Source of the DNA: Methylobacterium gregans
Lineage (GTDB): Bacteria > Pseudomonadota > Alphaproteobacteria > Rhizobiales > Beijerinckiaceae
Length of the DNA: 64,000 nt
Reading direction: 5' to 3'
Assembly: GCF_022179245.1 (NCBI RefSeq)
Contig: NZ_BPQM01000030.1
Coordinates: 62,001-126,000, forward strand
The notes beneath the pieces were generated by a model that saw only the letters and a program-made list of their open reading frames with translations, was not told where the DNA came from and did not search any database. Below, piece after piece: positions 17,858 through 26,317 of this stretch. How positions within the stretch are numbered: position 1 is the first letter of the stretch; every line of letters begins with the position of its first letter. Both the position numbers and the translations under genes were made by a program.

Positions 17858-18169
17858 TCAGGCCGCGGGCGCGTCCTCCTCCGGCTCCGGATCGGCGGTC
17901 CAGGCGGTGGCGAAGGCGGCGAGCTGGCGCGCGTCGGGGAAAGCCAGCACCGTCACGGTCCGCTCCGCCGGCGCGCCGCCCGGATAGGGCGCGAGCGCGA
18001 TGCCGACCCGGGCGAGCCGAGCCTCGGGCGCCTGCTCCGCGATCCAGGCGGCGGCCGCGTCGCTCAGCCGGTCCGGCGCGGCGAGCGCCCGCGCATCGGC
18101 CCGGAGCACGATCACGTAGGAGCCGAGGCTCGGATCCGCCTCCTGGACCGCCTTGACGATGTCGATCAC
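17858..18169 (-). CDS. Hypothetical protein coupled to the EthD-like gene
   Basis: 103 residues from a GTG at 18169. It overlaps the stop of the EthD-like gene by 4 nt (GTGA), so the two are translationally coupled. The protein has a mixed alpha/beta pattern (SYVIVLRADARAL, RTVTVLAFPDARQLAAF) and an acidic tail (PEPEEDAPAA). No motif was recognised; its pairing with an EthD-like protein hints at a small dimeric alpha-beta barrel partner, but that is speculative. The function is unknown. Confidence 0.6.
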   Translation of the reverse strand: MIDIVKAVQEADPSLGSYVIVLRADARALAAPDRLSDAAAAWIAEQAPEARLARVGIALAPYPGGAPAERTVTVLAFPDARQLAAFATAWTADPEPEEDAPAA

Positions 18170-18480
18170 GCGCCGCTCTCGGGGAATTCGTTGATCTGGA
18201 CCTGCGCCTGCCGGTCGGTGAAGTTCGGGATGTCGCCGAAGATCTCCGGACCGTGCGCGGCGGCCGCCTTGCCGAAGGCCTCCTGCGACGCCCAGGTCAG
18301 CAGCGCCATCACCTGATAGGGCGCCTCGCCGCCGTCCGGGGTCGAGACGCCGCGCACGATCTTCGCCTCGTGCAGGCCGAAGGAGGACCAGCGCTCGCGC
18401 ACCAGCGGCATGTGGTGACCCAGATAGTAGTCCATGTCGAAGCGGCCGCCGGCCGGGTACATCACGCTCACGAGGATCAT
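18166..18480 (-). CDS. EthD-family dimeric alpha/beta-barrel protein
   Basis: 104 residues from ATG 18480. It starts MILVSVMYPAGGRFDMDYYL and has the 'HHMPLVRERW' segment and C-terminal 'PNFTDRQAQVQINEF' typical of EthD-like (DUF3237/EthD) small barrel proteins. EthD family members are associated with degradation of ethers and other organics, but many are uncharacterised. It is the first gene of a two-gene unit with the 103-residue protein and follows the type II NADH dehydrogenase gene by about 90 bp, so all three may be cotranscribed. The substrate is unknown. Confidence 0.8.
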   Translation of the reverse strand: MILVSVMYPAGGRFDMDYYLGHHMPLVRERWSSFGLHEAKIVRGVSTPDGGEAPYQVMALLTWASQEAFGKAAAAHGPEIFGDIPNFTDRQAQVQINEFPESGA

Positions 18481-18572
18481 CGTTTCTCTCCCGGTGCCCG
18501 CTTGGCGGGCGTTGCCCGCTGGCGGGGCTTTGTGGCCGGGCGCGGACGCGCCCGGCGGGAATCTAGGGCGGC

Positions 18573-19904
18573 TCAGTGCAGCTTCACCCGCGGCTCGGTG
18601 CGCCGGGTCAGCGCCCGGGCGGCGGCGTCGAGCCCGGTCTTGAGGGTGCCGTGCAGCGCGCGCTCGTGCATCTTGTAGAGCGAGCGGTACATCAGCCGGG
18701 CGAACAGCCCGGCGATGAACATGTTCTTCCCCTGGATGAAGCCCATCAGGCTGCCCACCGTCGAGTACTCGCCGAGCGAGACCAGCGAGCCGAAATCCCG
18801 GTAGCGGAACGGCGTCAGCGGCCGTCCCGCCATCTTGGCCGGGATCTGCTTGATCAAGTAGCTCGCCTGCTGGTGGGCGGCCTGGGCGCGGGGCGGCACC
18901 GGCGTGTCGGAGCCGGCCTCGACGAGGTAGGCGCAGTCGCCGATCGCGAAGATGTCCGGGTCGCGCGTGGTCTGGAGCGTCGGCGTCACCACGAGCTGGT
19001 TGGTGCGCGTGGTCTCGAGGCCCCCGATGTCCTTGAGGAAGGGCGGCGCCTTCACGCCGGCGGCCCACACCACCAGTTCGGAGGGGATGAAGGCGCCGTC
19101 GGCGAGCGCCACGCCGTCGGCCCGCACCTCGGTGACGCGGGCGCGCACCCGCACCTCGACGCCGATCTTGGTGAGCAGCGCCATCACCTCCGCCGAGAGG
19201 CGGTGCGGCACGGCCGGGAGGATGCGGTCGGCCGCCTCCACCAGCGTGATCTTGAGGTCCTTGTCCGGGTCGATCCGGTCGAGGCCGGTGCCGACCACGT
19301 GTCGGAGCGTCCGGTGCAGCTCGGCGGCGAGCTCGGTGCCGGTGGCGCCCGCGCCGATCACCGTGACGTGGAGCTGGCCCGGCCGCACCGGGCCGGTCTG
19401 GGTGTGGGCCCGCAGCATCGCGTTGACGAGGCGCTGGTGGAAGCGCACCGCCTGCGCCTGCGTGTCGAGGGCGATGGCGTGCTCGGCCACCCCCGGCGTG
19501 CCGAAATCGTTGGTGGTGGACCCCACCGCCATGACCAGGGTGTCGTAGTGAATCGCCCGCTCGGGCGTCACCTCGCGCCCCTCGGCATCGTGGCTCGCGG
19601 CGAGCTGGACCGTGCGCGCCGCGCGGTCGAGCCCCGTCATCTGGCCGATGCGGTAGCGGAAATGGTGCTCGTGGGCGTGGTGCAGGTAGTCGACCGCGTG
19701 GTGGCCGATATCCAGGCTGCCGGCCGCTACCTCGTGCAGCAGCGGCTTCCAGATATGGGTGCGGGCGCGGTCCACCAGAGTCACGTGCGCCTTGCCCTTG
19801 CGGCCGAGCTTGTCCCCGAGCTGCGTGACGAGCTGCAGGCCGGCGGCACCGCCCCCCACCACCACGATGCGGTGCAGGCCGCTCTCCTTCTCGGCAGGTA
19901 CCAT
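18573..19904 (-). CDS. ndh: Type II NADH dehydrogenase (NDH-2)
   Basis: 443 residues from ATG 19904. FAD-binding GGGAAG (17-22) opens a two-dinucleotide-binding-domain flavoprotein; a second nucleotide motif lies near 173-180 (VIGAGATGTELA), and 'FAIGDCAYL' marks the C-terminal FAD contact. The length and the C-terminal amphipathic/hydrophobic region (LGEYSTVGSLMGFIQGKNMF) match NDH-2. It oxidises NADH and reduces the quinone pool at the inner membrane without pumping protons, a bypass of complex I. A different flavoprotein of the sulfide:quinone reductase family is less likely, as the cysteine pair used there is not seen. It may share a transcript with the EthD-like gene. Confidence 0.92.
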   Translation of the reverse strand: MVPAEKESGLHRIVVVGGGAAGLQLVTQLGDKLGRKGKAHVTLVDRARTHIWKPLLHEVAAGSLDIGHHAVDYLHHAHEHHFRYRIGQMTGLDRAARTVQLAASHDAEGREVTPERAIHYDTLVMAVGSTTNDFGTPGVAEHAIALDTQAQAVRFHQRLVNAMLRAHTQTGPVRPGQLHVTVIGAGATGTELAAELHRTLRHVVGTGLDRIDPDKDLKITLVEAADRILPAVPHRLSAEVMALLTKIGVEVRVRARVTEVRADGVALADGAFIPSELVVWAAGVKAPPFLKDIGGLETTRTNQLVVTPTLQTTRDPDIFAIGDCAYLVEAGSDTPVPPRAQAAHQQASYLIKQIPAKMAGRPLTPFRYRDFGSLVSLGEYSTVGSLMGFIQGKNMFIAGLFARLMYRSLYKMHERALHGTLKTGLDAAARALTRRTEPRVKLH

Positions 19905-20030
19905 TCTGTCCCCTCAGCGCTCGTCGGCCCGGCACGTCCGGCCACCGCGATCCCATCCCTGCTTACACAGGATACCCATCTGTATGCCAGATCCTGCCGG
20001 GGCCGCGCGCCCTCTTGCGCGAGGCCTGGC

Positions 20031-20678
20031 TCAGCCCTGGGGCGCGCCCGGCTGGCGCAGGGGATGGGCCTCGGCGACGGCAGGCAGCGCGAGGCACGCC
20101 TCCGCGATGCGGGCGACAGTCGGGTAGGGCTCGGTCGGCACCGCGAAGATCTTCGTGCCCACCCAGAGGCTGACGAGGCAGAGGTCGGCGTGGCTGATCT
20201 GATCGCCCTGGCAGAACCGGCCGGTGCCGGGCTCGCCACCCAGGCGCTTCTCCAGGGTCTCCAGCCCGGTGGTGAAGCTGTGGCGCACGAAGTCCATCAT
20301 GCGCTCCTTCGGCAGCCCGTAGGCCTCCATCAGGTAGGTGCGGACCCGCGGCACGTAGAGCGGATGCGTGTCGCAGGCGACGACCTGCGCGAGGGAGCGG
20401 GCCCGGGCCCGGGCGCGCGGATCTTCGGGCAGCAGCCGCACGCCGCCCTTCGTCTCCTCCAGATAGTCGAGGATGGCGAGCGACTGGGTCAGGGGCGGCC
20501 CGTCGCCGTCGAAGAGGGCCGGCACCGCGCCCTGCGGGTTGATCGCCCGGAATGCCGGCCTGTGCTGATCGCCCGCGTCGAGGTCGATGAAGGTCTCCTC
20601 GTAGGGGATCTGCTTGAGCTTCAGGGCGATCCGCACCCGGAAGGCGGCGGCCGAGCGCCAATTGCCGTACATCTTCAT
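20031..20678 (-). CDS. Zeta-class-like glutathione S-transferase (maleylacetoacetate isomerase family)
   Basis: 215 residues from ATG 20678. A thioredoxin-like N-terminal domain (MKMYGNWRSAAAFRVRIALK) is followed by 'NPQGAVPALFDGDGPPLTQSLAILDYLEE' and an all-helical C-terminal domain with 'CQGDQISHADLCL'. The length and pattern match MaiA, which isomerises maleylacetoacetate in tyrosine and phenylacetate-type degradation. The active-site motif is RSAAAFR where classical zeta GSTs have SSC or SSA, so the second serine is replaced and isomerase activity is not certain. No homogentisate pathway genes lie nearby; it is divergent from the dgcN-like gene. Confidence 0.85.
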   Translation of the reverse strand: MKMYGNWRSAAAFRVRIALKLKQIPYEETFIDLDAGDQHRPAFRAINPQGAVPALFDGDGPPLTQSLAILDYLEETKGGVRLLPEDPRARARARSLAQVVACDTHPLYVPRVRTYLMEAYGLPKERMMDFVRHSFTTGLETLEKRLGGEPGTGRFCQGDQISHADLCLVSLWVGTKIFAVPTEPYPTVARIAEACLALPAVAEAHPLRQPGAPQG

Positions 20679-20903
20679 GCGTGGTCCCGAGCCTCCTGCG
20701 TGCCGGAGCACAACCCAGCCCGGCCCGAACCGCAAGGGCCGTCCCGGCCATGATCGACCGGGTTCCCCGCCATCCCCCGGCCGCGCGCCTGCCCGGCGCT
20801 GCGGCGCGTTGCCCCGCCGGCCTCTTCCTGCAAAGACAAGCCGAGTCAAAAAAGACACGCTTCGGGCCCGCACCGGCCCGGCGCACCGCGACGGAGCACC
20901 GGG

Positions 20904-21917
20904 ATGCAGATCGCCACACCCTACCTGATGTTCCTCGGCGATGTGCCGGACAAGCTCGCGGCCAAGACCGCCTACGGCATCGCCGACTGGCGCCCCGACT
21001 GGTGCGTCGGTCAGATGCGCCTGCCCGGCTGCGCGGCCGATCTCGGCATCCCGGACCTGACGCTCGACGAGGCGATCGCCAAGGGCTGCAGGACGCTGGT
21101 GATCGGCGTGGTCAACGCGGGCGGCGTTCTGCCCGAGCACTGGGTCTCGGAGATCGTGGCCGCGCTCGATGCCGGGCTCGACGTGGCGAGCGGGCTGCAC
21201 GCCCGGCTCGGCGCGGTGCCGGCCATCGCCGAGGCCGCCGAGCGCAACGGGCGCCAGCTCCACGACGTCCGCCACACCAGCGAGACCTTCGCCACCGGCA
21301 AGGGCACGCGGCGGCCGGGACTGCGCCTGCTCACGGTCGGCACCGACTGCTCGGTCGGCAAGAAGTACACGGCGCTCGCCCTGGAGAAGGGTATGCGCGC
21401 GCGCGGCCTCGACGCGGATTTCCGCGCCACGGGCCAGACCGGCGTGTTCATCTCGGGCCGGGGCGTGGCCATCGACGCGGTGGTGGCCGACTTCATCTCG
21501 GGCGCCGTCGAGTGGATCGCGCCGGCCGCCGCGCCGAACCACTGGGACCTGATCGAGGGTCAGGGCTCGCTCTATCACCCGTCCTTCGCGGGCGTGAGCC
21601 TCGGGCTGCTCCACGGCGCGCAGGCGGACGCCTTCGTGGTCTGCCATGAGCCGACCCGCACCACGATGCGCGGCGTGCAGCATCCGCTGCCGACGATCCG
21701 CGAGGTGATCGACCTCACGGTGCAGCTCGGGCGGCTCACCAACCCGGAGATCCGGGCGGTCGGCATCGCGGTCAACACGCAGGCGCTGGACGAGGCCGAG
21801 GCGCGCGCCCTCCTCGACCAGCTCGCCGCCTCGCACGGCCTGCCCGCGACCGACCCGGTGCGCTTCGGCGTGGACGGTCTCGTCGACCGGATCGTCACCG
21901 AATTCCCGCAGGACTGA
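20904..21917 (+). CDS. dgcN: DgcN-like DUF1611 protein (D-glutamate catabolism)
   Basis: 337 residues from ATG 20904, with an N-terminal Rossmann-like part and a C-terminal P-loop-like part (GTDCSVGKKYT, about 145-155). This is the DUF1611 family. Together with the enolase-superfamily gene 20 bp downstream it matches DgcN/DgcA, described as a D-glutamate catabolic pair: DgcN is reported to acetylate D-glutamate and DgcA to racemise N-acetyl-D-glutamate. The gene order and intergenic spacing here agree with that operon. The CGGAG ribosome-binding sequence is 8 nt before the start. The assignment rests on family and context; the substrate of this copy is untested. Confidence 0.85.
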   Translation: MQIATPYLMFLGDVPDKLAAKTAYGIADWRPDWCVGQMRLPGCAADLGIPDLTLDEAIAKGCRTLVIGVVNAGGVLPEHWVSEIVAALDAGLDVASGLHARLGAVPAIAEAAERNGRQLHDVRHTSETFATGKGTRRPGLRLLTVGTDCSVGKKYTALALEKGMRARGLDADFRATGQTGVFISGRGVAIDAVVADFISGAVEWIAPAAAPNHWDLIEGQGSLYHPSFAGVSLGLLHGAQADAFVVCHEPTRTTMRGVQHPLPTIREVIDLTVQLGRLTNPEIRAVGIAVNTQALDEAEARALLDQLAASHGLPATDPVRFGVDGLVDRIVTEFPQD

Positions 21918-21937
21918 GCCCCGAGCCCGAGGATCCG

Positions 21938-22924
21938 ATGACCCGCCGCCTCACCGTCGCCATCGAGCGCTTTCCGATCGCGGGCGCCTTCACGATCTCC
22001 CGGGGCAGCCGGACGGAGGCCGCGGTGGTGGTCGCGCGCGTCGCCGACGAGACGGGGTTCGCCGGCCAGGGCGAGTGCGTTCCCTACGCCCGCTACGGCG
22101 AGAGCGTGGAGAGCGTCGCCGCGCTGATTGCGGCGCAGGGTGAGGCCGTGGCCGCCGGGCTCACCCGCGCCGAGCTGCTGGAGCGCCTGCCAGCGGGCGC
22201 CGCCCGCAACGCCCTCGACTGCGCGCTCCTCGACCTCGAGGCCAAGCAGCTCGGGCGGCCCGCCCACGAGATCCTGGGCCTGACGGCGCCGACATCCGCG
22301 GTGACCGCCTACACGCTGAGCCTCGGCACGCCGGAGAGCATGGAGGAGGCGGCCCGCAAGGCCGCCGCCCGCCCGCTCCTGAAGGTGAAGCTCGGCGGCG
22401 CGGGCGATCCGGAGCGGATCGCCGCCGTGCGCCGGGGCGCGCCGGAATCCCGTCTCATCGTCGATGCCAACGAGGCGTGGCGGCCCGAGACGCTGGAGGC
22501 CAACCTCGCGGCCTGCGTGGCGGCCGGTGTCGGCCTGATCGAGCAGCCGCTGCCGGCGGGCGACGATGCGGTGCTGGAGGGGATGCAGCGCCCGATCCCG
22601 CTCTGCGCCGACGAGAGCCTGCACGACCGCACCGGCCTCGACGCGCTGGCCGGCCGCTACGACGCGATCAACATCAAGCTCGACAAGACCGGCGGCCTCA
22701 CCGAGGCGGTGATGCTCGCCCACGAGGCCCGTGCGCGCGGCCTCTCGCTGATGATCGGCTGCATGGTCGGCACCTCGCTCGCCATGGCGCCCGCCATGCT
22801 GCTCGCCCACCACGCGGACTACGTCGATCTCGACGGCCCGCTGCTGCTCGCCCGCGACCGCGAGCCGGCTCTGCGGTTCGAGGGCAGCACGATCCACCCG
22901 CCGGAAGCCGCTCTCTGGGGCTGA
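21938..22924 (+). CDS. dgcA: DgcA-like enolase-superfamily racemase/epimerase
   Basis: 328 residues from ATG 21938, with GAGGATCC ahead of the start. It is a muconate-lactonizing-type enolase-superfamily member: KVKLGG near residue 149 supplies the first catalytic lysine, the metal ligands lie in IVDANEAW (about 174-181), a Glu-containing segment near 200 and CADES (about 222-226), and INIKLDKTGG (about 245-254) supplies the second lysine. Dipeptide epimerases (L-Ala-D/L-Glu) share this layout; pairing with DUF1611 points instead to N-acetyl-D-glutamate racemase (DgcA). The gene ends 4 bp before the convergent dciA gene. Cytoplasmic. Confidence 0.87.
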   Translation: MTRRLTVAIERFPIAGAFTISRGSRTEAAVVVARVADETGFAGQGECVPYARYGESVESVAALIAAQGEAVAAGLTRAELLERLPAGAARNALDCALLDLEAKQLGRPAHEILGLTAPTSAVTAYTLSLGTPESMEEAARKAAARPLLKVKLGGAGDPERIAAVRRGAPESRLIVDANEAWRPETLEANLAACVAAGVGLIEQPLPAGDDAVLEGMQRPIPLCADESLHDRTGLDALAGRYDAINIKLDKTGGLTEAVMLAHEARARGLSLMIGCMVGTSLAMAPAMLLAHHADYVDLDGPLLLARDREPALRFEGSTIHPPEAALWG

Positions 22925-22928
22925 CCGT

Positions 22929-23408
22929 CTAGCGCTGCGGCGTCGCCACCACGGCGAGGCCGAGGCGGTCGAGGGCATCGCGCAGGCCGGCGTCCTCGAT
23001 GCGCGAGACGGCCTTGGCCACCTCGCCGCGCCGCCCGGGATCGACCTCCCGCCGCCGGGGGGGCACGCCGGGCCGTCCGACGCGGTCCTGCTTCATCACG
23101 ATCCGGCCGATGCAGGCCCAGCCGTAATGGGCGTTGATGCGCTGGATCACCACGGGCGCGAGGTGCTGCAGCTCGATCGCGAACACGCTCTCGACCTGCA
23201 CCACGAGGGTTCCCGAATCGGGTGCCTCGGCGCTGTTGCGGCGCTTGCGCGGCCACTCGATCCGCGCCGGGCGGCAGTAGCGGGCGAGCCGCGCGCCCAC
23301 GATGTCGGGCCAGGCCGCTAGGATGTCGGTCGAGGCGAAGCCCTGCGCGGCGAACGCCGGCCCGATGCAGCCCTCGATCAGCTCCGCCAAGGGTTTGACG
23401 CGCGCCAT
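22929..23408 (-). CDS. DciA-type DUF721 protein
   Basis: 159 residues from ATG 23408. The N-terminal half is the DUF721/DciA fold (PLAELIEGCIGPAFAAQGFA, ILAAWPDIVGARLARYCRP, LVVQVESVFAIELQHLAP). In most bacteria DciA helps load the replicative helicase in place of DnaC/DnaI; alphaproteobacterial DUF721 proteins of this size are plausible members. The C-terminal 50 residues are basic and specific to the group. Its position divergent from mutY is a conserved alphaproteobacterial arrangement. The helicase-loading role is inferred from the family. Confidence 0.8.
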   Translation of the reverse strand: MARVKPLAELIEGCIGPAFAAQGFASTDILAAWPDIVGARLARYCRPARIEWPRKRRNSAEAPDSGTLVVQVESVFAIELQHLAPVVIQRINAHYGWACIGRIVMKQDRVGRPGVPPRRREVDPGRRGEVAKAVSRIEDAGLRDALDRLGLAVVATPQR

Positions 23409-23509
23409 GGTCTCTCGAACGCCTCAGCGGCCACATCCCGAGTGTAACCCGCCGATGGTTAACGCGGCAGCCCTTTGAACGGGCCCCGGCACCGGCTATC
23501 ACCGCCTGG

Positions 23510-24835
23510 ATGCCTGCGCCCGAACCGTCCGACCCGGGCCTACCGCCCGCCCGCGCGGCCGACCTCCTCGCCTGGTACGACCGGCACCGCCGCGTCCTGC
23601 CCTGGCGGGCGCTCGCCGGCGAGACGCCCGACCCCTACCGGGTCTGGCTCTCCGAGGTGATGCTGCAGCAGACCACGATTGCGGCGGTGCGGCCGTACTT
23701 CGAGAAATTCCTGGCGCGATTTCCCGACATCGAGGCGCTGGCGGCGGCGCCCGAGGAGGCGGTGATGTCGGCGTGGGCCGGGCTCGGCTACTATTCGCGT
23801 GCGCGCAACCTGCACGCCTGCGCGAAGGCGGTCGCGACCGCCGGATCCTTTCCCGACACGGCGGAAGGGCTGCGCAAGCTGCCCGGCATCGGTGCTTACA
23901 CGGCGGGCGCCATCGCGGCGATCGCCTTCGACCGCGCGGAAGCCGCCGTCGACGGCAATGTCGAGCGGGTGATGAGCCGCCTCTACGCGGTCGAGGCGCC
24001 GCTGCCCGGGGCGCGGACGGAGATCCGGCGCCTGACGCAGGCCCTGGTACCTGCCGAACGGCCCGGCGACTTCGCGCAGGCGCTGATGGATCTCGGCGCC
24101 ACGATCTGCACGCCGAAGCGGCCCGCCTGCGCCCTCTGCCCATGGCTCGCGCCCTGTCATGCTCGGGCAGCGGGCACGCAGGAGACGTTCCCGCGCAAGA
24201 TCAAGGCGGTGAAGGGGGCGCTCCGGCGCGGCGCCGCCTTCGTGGTGGTGCGCGCGGGCGACGAGGCGGTCCTGCTGCGCACGCGGCCTCCGGAAGGGCT
24301 TCTCGGCAACATGGCCGAGCCGCCGACGAGCGCGTGGGAGACGGAGTACGATCCGGCGGGCGCACTCCTCGACGCGCCGCTCGATGCCCGGTGGAAGCGC
24401 CTGCCGGGCCTTGTGCGGCACGGCTTCACCCATTTCCCGCTGGAGCTGACGGTGTTCCTGGCCCGCGTCGCCCTGAACACGTCGCCACCTCCGGGGATGC
24501 GCTTCACGCCCAGGCGGGACCTGCCCGAGGAGCCGCTGCCCGGCCTGATGCGCAAGGTCCTGGCCCATGCCTTCGACCCGCAGCCGGAGCCCGAGAAGAA
24601 GCCGCGCGGCCGCCCGAAGAAGGAGCCGCCGCCGATGCCGCTGCTCGCCGTATTCGACGAGCCAGAGGTGGTGGTCGAACCCCCGCCCCGCTTCCGCCCC
24701 GTGCCGAAGCCGCGCCCGCGAACGGTCGATGTGCCGAGGGAGCCGGACGCGGACGAGATGTTCCCGGACGAGCCGCCACTGGAGGTCCCGGTGCCGCGAA
24801 GGCCCGTACGAGGGACGGGCGGCCGGCGACGCTGA
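23510..24835 (+). CDS. mutY: A/G-specific adenine glycosylase with AT-hook tail
   Basis: 441 residues. The HhH-GPD domain carries the catalytic glutamate in SEVMLQQTT (Glu49) and the HhH motif LPGIGAYTAG with the essential aspartate in AVDGNVERV. The iron-sulfur loop has Cys200, 207, 210 and 216 in the canonical C-X6-C-X2-C-X5-C spacing, and a NUDIX-like 8-oxoG-recognition domain follows (about 230-350). It removes adenine mispaired with 8-oxoguanine. Unusually, a 90-residue basic, Pro-rich tail follows, including a textbook AT-hook (PRGRPKK, about 365-371). It is divergent from dciA. Cytoplasmic DNA repair. Confidence 0.96.
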   Translation: MPAPEPSDPGLPPARAADLLAWYDRHRRVLPWRALAGETPDPYRVWLSEVMLQQTTIAAVRPYFEKFLARFPDIEALAAAPEEAVMSAWAGLGYYSRARNLHACAKAVATAGSFPDTAEGLRKLPGIGAYTAGAIAAIAFDRAEAAVDGNVERVMSRLYAVEAPLPGARTEIRRLTQALVPAERPGDFAQALMDLGATICTPKRPACALCPWLAPCHARAAGTQETFPRKIKAVKGALRRGAAFVVVRAGDEAVLLRTRPPEGLLGNMAEPPTSAWETEYDPAGALLDAPLDARWKRLPGLVRHGFTHFPLELTVFLARVALNTSPPPGMRFTPRRDLPEEPLPGLMRKVLAHAFDPQPEPEKKPRGRPKKEPPPMPLLAVFDEPEVVVEPPPRFRPVPKPRPRTVDVPREPDADEMFPDEPPLEVPVPRRPVRGTGGRRR

Positions 24836-24848
24836 GGCGGCCCGCCTC

Positions 24849-25421
24849 TCAACGCTCCGCGAACAGCTCCGGGTGCCTCAACCGCAGCGCGTAGACCAGC
24901 ACCAGGGTCTTCAGGTCCGTGATGGTGCCGCGCTCGCTCATCGCCGCGACCTCGGCGAGCGGCAGCTCGTGCACGGTGATCGCCTCGTGCTCCTCGGCGA
25001 GGCCGCCGCCGGGCCCGGCCTTGTCGGCCTCCGAATAGGGGGCGAGGAACAGGTCCATCCGCTCGGTCGAGATGCCGGGTGCGGTCCAGGCGCTCGTCAC
25101 GAGCTCGAGCGCGTCCAGCCGCAGCCCGGTCTCCTCGAAGGCCTCGCGACGGGCGCCATCCTCGGGATTGCCCTCGTCGAGGATGCCGGCCGGGGCCTCG
25201 ATCATCTCGGGGGGACCGTCGGCGTAGAGGACGGGCGCCCGGAACTGCGAGATCAGCACGGCGGTGCGCCGAACCGGATCGTAGGGCAGGACCGCGACCG
25301 CACGCCCGTGATCCTCGATCTCGCGCTTCACGCGCGTGCCGTCCTCCATCGTCACCTCGGCGACGAGGAAGCGGGCCCAGCCGTCGTGGATGAGGCGGGT
25401 GCCGCCGATATAGGGTGCCAT
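24849..25421 (-). CDS. nudK: NudK-like Nudix hydrolase
   Basis: 190 residues from ATG 25421. The Nudix box covers about residues 79-100 (GILDEGNPEDGARREAFEET then GL), with the one-residue-short spacing seen in NudK. The surrounding pattern (ISQFRAPVLY, SPG-like APGISTERMDLFLA, AGPGGGLAEEHEAI, ITDLKTLVLVYAL) also matches NudK, the GDP-mannose pyrophosphatase, more closely than ADP-ribose pyrophosphatase. It likely hydrolyses a nucleoside-diphosphate sugar. The gene is convergent with mutY, 13 bp apart, and shares no obvious operon. Confidence 0.85.
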   Translation of the reverse strand: MAPYIGGTRLIHDGWARFLVAEVTMEDGTRVKREIEDHGRAVAVLPYDPVRRTAVLISQFRAPVLYADGPPEMIEAPAGILDEGNPEDGARREAFEETGLRLDALELVTSAWTAPGISTERMDLFLAPYSEADKAGPGGGLAEEHEAITVHELPLAEVAAMSERGTITDLKTLVLVYALRLRHPELFAER

Positions 25422-25535
25422 ATGCCCGAAATTCCTGCCGTTCGTCCTCAGCGCTGCGAGGAGCGCATGGCTCAGGAATGCGGCGTCATCGCGAACCCTG
25501 GAAGAAACCGTCGCGATTCCGTGTCGGGGCAGCGA

Positions 25536-25778
25536 TCATCCGGAAGGATCGGGCCCGCGGCGGATGGAGAAGCGGAGCACGCCGCCCTCGCGAGCGCTCG
25601 ACACAAGGCTGTGGCCGTCCTCCCGTAGAAGGTTCGGAATGTCGATGGCCGCCATCGGATCGGTGCAGGTGAGGGTGAGGTGCGCGCCGGGGGCGAGCAT
25701 CCGCAGGGCCTTCCGCGCCCGCAGGACGGGCAAGGGGCATTTCAGGCCCGTCAGATCCAGATCGACGCCGTCCGCCAT
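25536..25778 (-). CDS. TusA-like sulfurtransferase
   Basis: 80 residues from ATG 25778. The hallmark CPLP (Cys14 in GLKCPLPVLRARKAL) and the DPMAAIDIP segment are diagnostic of the TusA/SirA fold. TusA relays sulfur as a persulfide on that cysteine to tRNA thiolation or molybdenum cofactor pathways. The protein is short and cytosolic. No tus partner is adjacent; a terminator for the upstream gene lies in the 75 bp between them, so it is probably transcribed separately. Its sulfur donor and acceptor are not known. Confidence 0.9.
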   Translation of the reverse strand: MADGVDLDLTGLKCPLPVLRARKALRMLAPGAHLTLTCTDPMAAIDIPNLLREDGHSLVSSAREGGVLRFSIRRGPDPSG

Positions 25779-25788
25779 GACCGCACGC

Positions 25789-25825
25789 GAAAAACCCCGC
25801 CGGCGCGGCGCGCCGACGGGGCTTC
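25789..25825 (-). terminator. Rho-independent terminator of the Gly/Tyr-rich protein gene
   Basis: 12-bp stem CCCCGCCGGCGC / GCGCCGACGGGG (one mismatch, 25795-25806 with 25810-25821), followed on the minus strand by GTTTTTCGCG. It lies between this gene and tusA. Confidence 0.8.
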
Positions 25826-25853
25826 CTAGAGGGTCCGGTGCCGGCTGTCAGCC

Positions 25854-26282
25854 TTACCAGCCGTAGCCGTAGTAGCCGCCATAGGCCGGGTAGCCGTAGC
25901 CGTAACCGTAGCCGACCGGAGCGTAACCGTAGGCCGGGTAGCCGTAGCCGTAACCGCCGCCGTAGTAGCCGTAGCGCGGGGCCGCGCTCGCCGCGATGGC
26001 GCCGCCGATCAGGCCAAGGGCCGCGCCGGCCGCGAGCGCGCCGCCGACATTGCGGCGATAGCCGTAGCCCCGGTAGCCGTAGCCGCCGTAACCGCCGCGC
26101 CAGCCGTAGCCGCCGCCGTAGTAGCCGCGCCGCCAGCCGACGTGGTCGACCGCGGTATTGGCGCCGCCGACCTGATGGCCCGACAGGGCCGGAAGCGGGG
26201 CTGCCTGCGCGGTCTGAACGGCACCGACCGAGGTCCCGAGCGCCGTGACACCGGCCAGAGCGAGAGTCATGAAGCGCGACAT
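25854..26282 (-). CDS. Secreted Gly/Tyr-rich protein under an EcfG-type promoter
   Basis: 142 residues from ATG 26282. A signal peptide (MSRFMTLALAGVTALGTSVG, cleavage after AQA) is followed by a short spacer, a GYGWRGGYGGYGYRGYGYR stretch, a hydrophobic Ala/Gly helix (GGALAAGAALGLIGGAIAA) that may be a glycine-zipper or membrane segment, and a YGY-repeat tail ending GYYGYGW. No catalytic motif is visible. Such proteins are abundant in Rhizobiales and often stress-induced. A near-perfect GGAAC-N17-CGTT element lies 36 nt upstream, pointing to the general stress response. It is possibly envelope-associated. Confidence 0.75.
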   Translation of the reverse strand: MSRFMTLALAGVTALGTSVGAVQTAQAAPLPALSGHQVGGANTAVDHVGWRRGYYGGGYGWRGGYGGYGYRGYGYRRNVGGALAAGAALGLIGGAIAASAAPRYGYYGGGYGYGYPAYGYAPVGYGYGYGYPAYGGYYGYGW

Positions 26283-26317
26283 GATCGCGATCTCCTGAGC
26301 ATGGGAAGGTCCCAGGA

